Below, in pieces: positions 5,641 through 6,670 of a stretch of DNA of 6,670 nt. This DNA comes from an archaeon (GTDB taxonomy: Archaea > Iainarchaeota > Iainarchaeia > Iainarchaeales > Iainarchaeaceae): positions 1-6,670 of the forward strand of contig SBBR01000080.1 of assembly GCA_005239615.1 (NCBI GenBank), read 5' to 3'. The notes below the pieces were generated by a model. The model saw only the letters and a program-made list of their open reading frames with translations, did not search any database and was not told the DNA's origin. The translations under genes were made by a program, and so were the position numbers. Every line of letters begins with the position of its first letter. Positions within the stretch are counted from its first letter, which is position 1.

Positions 5641-6670
5641 ATGAACCGCATAATCCTCCTCGCTGACCTCGATTATTTCTACGCGCAGGCCGAGCAGGTG
5701 CGCAAGCCGGAGTTAAAAGGGAAGCCTGTTGCTGTGTGCATGTTCTCAGGCCGCTCTGAATATTCAGGCGCGGTGGCGGCTGCGAATTATGAGGCCAGGC
5801 GCCTCGGTGTGCAAGCTGGGTTGCCGATTGCATCCGCAAAACAAAAATTCCCAGATATTGTCCTGATTCCGGCCGACAGGGAATACTACACAACTGTTTC
5901 GGACAGGATTATGGAACTGTTGCGCTCGCACGCGGACAGGTTCGAGCAGGTAAGCGTTGACGAGGCATACCTTGACGTGAGCGAAAGGGCGAAAGGGGAT
6001 TTTGGCGCAGCCGAAAAGCTCGCAATGGAAATCAAGGAAAAAATATCCAAGGAGGAGAAGCTCACCTGCTCAATTGGCATCGGGCCGAACAAGCTCATTG
6101 CGAAGATGGCGGCTGACATGAAAAAGCCCGATGGCCTGACAGTTGTGAATCCTGAGGAAGTCAAAGGATTTCTCGGCACCAGAAAAATCCCCGACCTCCA
6201 CGGAGTTGGACCGAAGACGGTAGAACTGTTGGAGCAGAACGGCATCTCCTCAATAAGCGCCCTTGCCGCTGCCCCGGTTTCGCAATTGCAGGAGTGGTTC
6301 GGCGAGAAGAAAGGTATTGCACTTCACGAGAAGTCGCTCGGCATCGACAACAGCGAGGTGGAGGAGAAGACGCAGCAGCAGTTCTCTCGCATCGTGACGC
6401 TTAAGGAGAACACGTCAAGCCCGGAAAAGCTCGCCGAAGAATCCTGGAAACTTGCCGGGGAACTCTCAGAGAAGGTGGTGAAGGAGAAGGTCCTATTCCG
6501 CACCGTGTCAGTCATACTCATTTCCAGCCATTTGGAGGACGTGACACGGAGCAGGACGCTGCCACAAGCGACTCAGGACACGAACAAAATCGCCGAGACC
6601 GCTGCCGACCTGTTCAGGGTATTTTTCGCGGAGCGCCCCGGCTTCATCGCGAGGAGGTTCGGCCTGCGAA
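5641..6670 (+). CDS. dinB: DNA polymerase IV (Y-family, Dpo4-like), 3' end missing
   Basis: This is a translesion DNA polymerase that copies past damaged bases. The 343 visible codons align by eye along nearly all of Sulfolobus Dpo4 (about 352 residues). The palm starts with ADLDYFYAQAE (8-18), giving catalytic D9 and the probable ribonucleotide-excluding steric gate Y14. Fingers-type sequence follows (FSGRSEYSGAVAAANYEAR, about 35-53). SVDEAYLD (105-112) supplies catalytic D107 and E108, and CSIGIGPNKLIAKMAADMKKP (63rd row of the family profile, about 143-163 here) is the conserved palm segment. A helix-hairpin-helix DNA-binding motif lies at about 183-202 (LHGVGPKTVELL). The little-finger domain runs from about 244 to the edge, ending near the RRFGLR strand. 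Only the last strand and tail, where a PCNA-binding motif usually sits, are outside the window. The frame is uninterrupted and all catalytic residues are intact. The start is ATG at 5641, as in Dpo4. Confidence 0.95.
   Translation, partial: MNRIILLADLDYFYAQAEQVRKPELKGKPVAVCMFSGRSEYSGAVAAANYEARRLGVQAGLPIASAKQKFPDIVLIPADREYYTTVSDRIMELLRSHADRFEQVSVDEAYLDVSERAKGDFGAAEKLAMEIKEKISKEEKLTCSIGIGPNKLIAKMAADMKKPDGLTVVNPEEVKGFLGTRKIPDLHGVGPKTVELLEQNGISSISALAAAPVSQLQEWFGEKKGIALHEKSLGIDNSEVEEKTQQQFSRIVTLKENTSSPEKLAEESWKLAGELSEKVVKEKVLFRTVSVILISSHLEDVTRSRTLPQATQDTNKIAETAADLFRVFFAERPGFIARRFGLR

Noticed and set aside
1..6670. CRISPR array, tRNA, insertion sequence or defence system
   Set aside because: No regularly spaced repeats, cloverleaf-like segments, transposase motifs or defence-associated domains were seen on either strand. 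The six genes account for most of the window.

Overview
The window looks archaeal. Four of the six genes have A/T-rich TATA-like boxes upstream. For two of them the box is 25-30 bases before the ATG, as in leaderless archaeal mRNAs. The gene content agrees: a geranylgeranyl reductase-family flavoprotein (archaeal ether-lipid saturation) and a Y-family polymerase close to Sulfolobus Dpo4. The DNA is moderately GC-rich with short intergenic gaps. The lineage cannot be fixed from this window; a euryarchaeal or DPANN archaeon is a guess.

Layout: two genes run leftward and four run rightward from a divergent promoter region at about 2044-2188. Leftward are a UDP-glucose 6-dehydrogenase family gene (760-2043) and, 48 bases further on, a sugar-1-phosphate nucleotidyltransferase that runs off the left edge (1-711). 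Rightward are a second, different nucleotidyltransferase (2189-2914), a membrane-anchored surface protein with two fibronectin-III-like domains (3092-4243, TTG start), the geranylgeranyl reductase-family protein (4378-5523) and a DNA polymerase IV/Dpo4 homologue that runs off the right edge (5641-6670).

The left half reads as a nucleotide-sugar cassette. One or both nucleotidyltransferases would make NDP-sugars, and the dehydrogenase would oxidise UDP-glucose or a related UDP-sugar to a uronic acid for surface glycans, glycolipids or N-glycosylation. With the surface protein and the lipid reductase, four or five neighbouring genes concern the cell envelope; the polymerase is the exception. 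The rightward genes are separated by 117-177 bases and mostly carry their own promoter-like boxes, so they are probably not one tight operon.

I see no tRNA, rRNA, CRISPR array, insertion sequence or phage gene. All gaps are shorter than 300 bases. No new system is evident. The points most worth a second look are the altered C-terminal metal-site motif in the second nucleotidyltransferase, the CX4C pair in the surface protein, the repeated TATA-like element in the divergent region, and a possible 28-residue small ORF just before the TTG-started gene.
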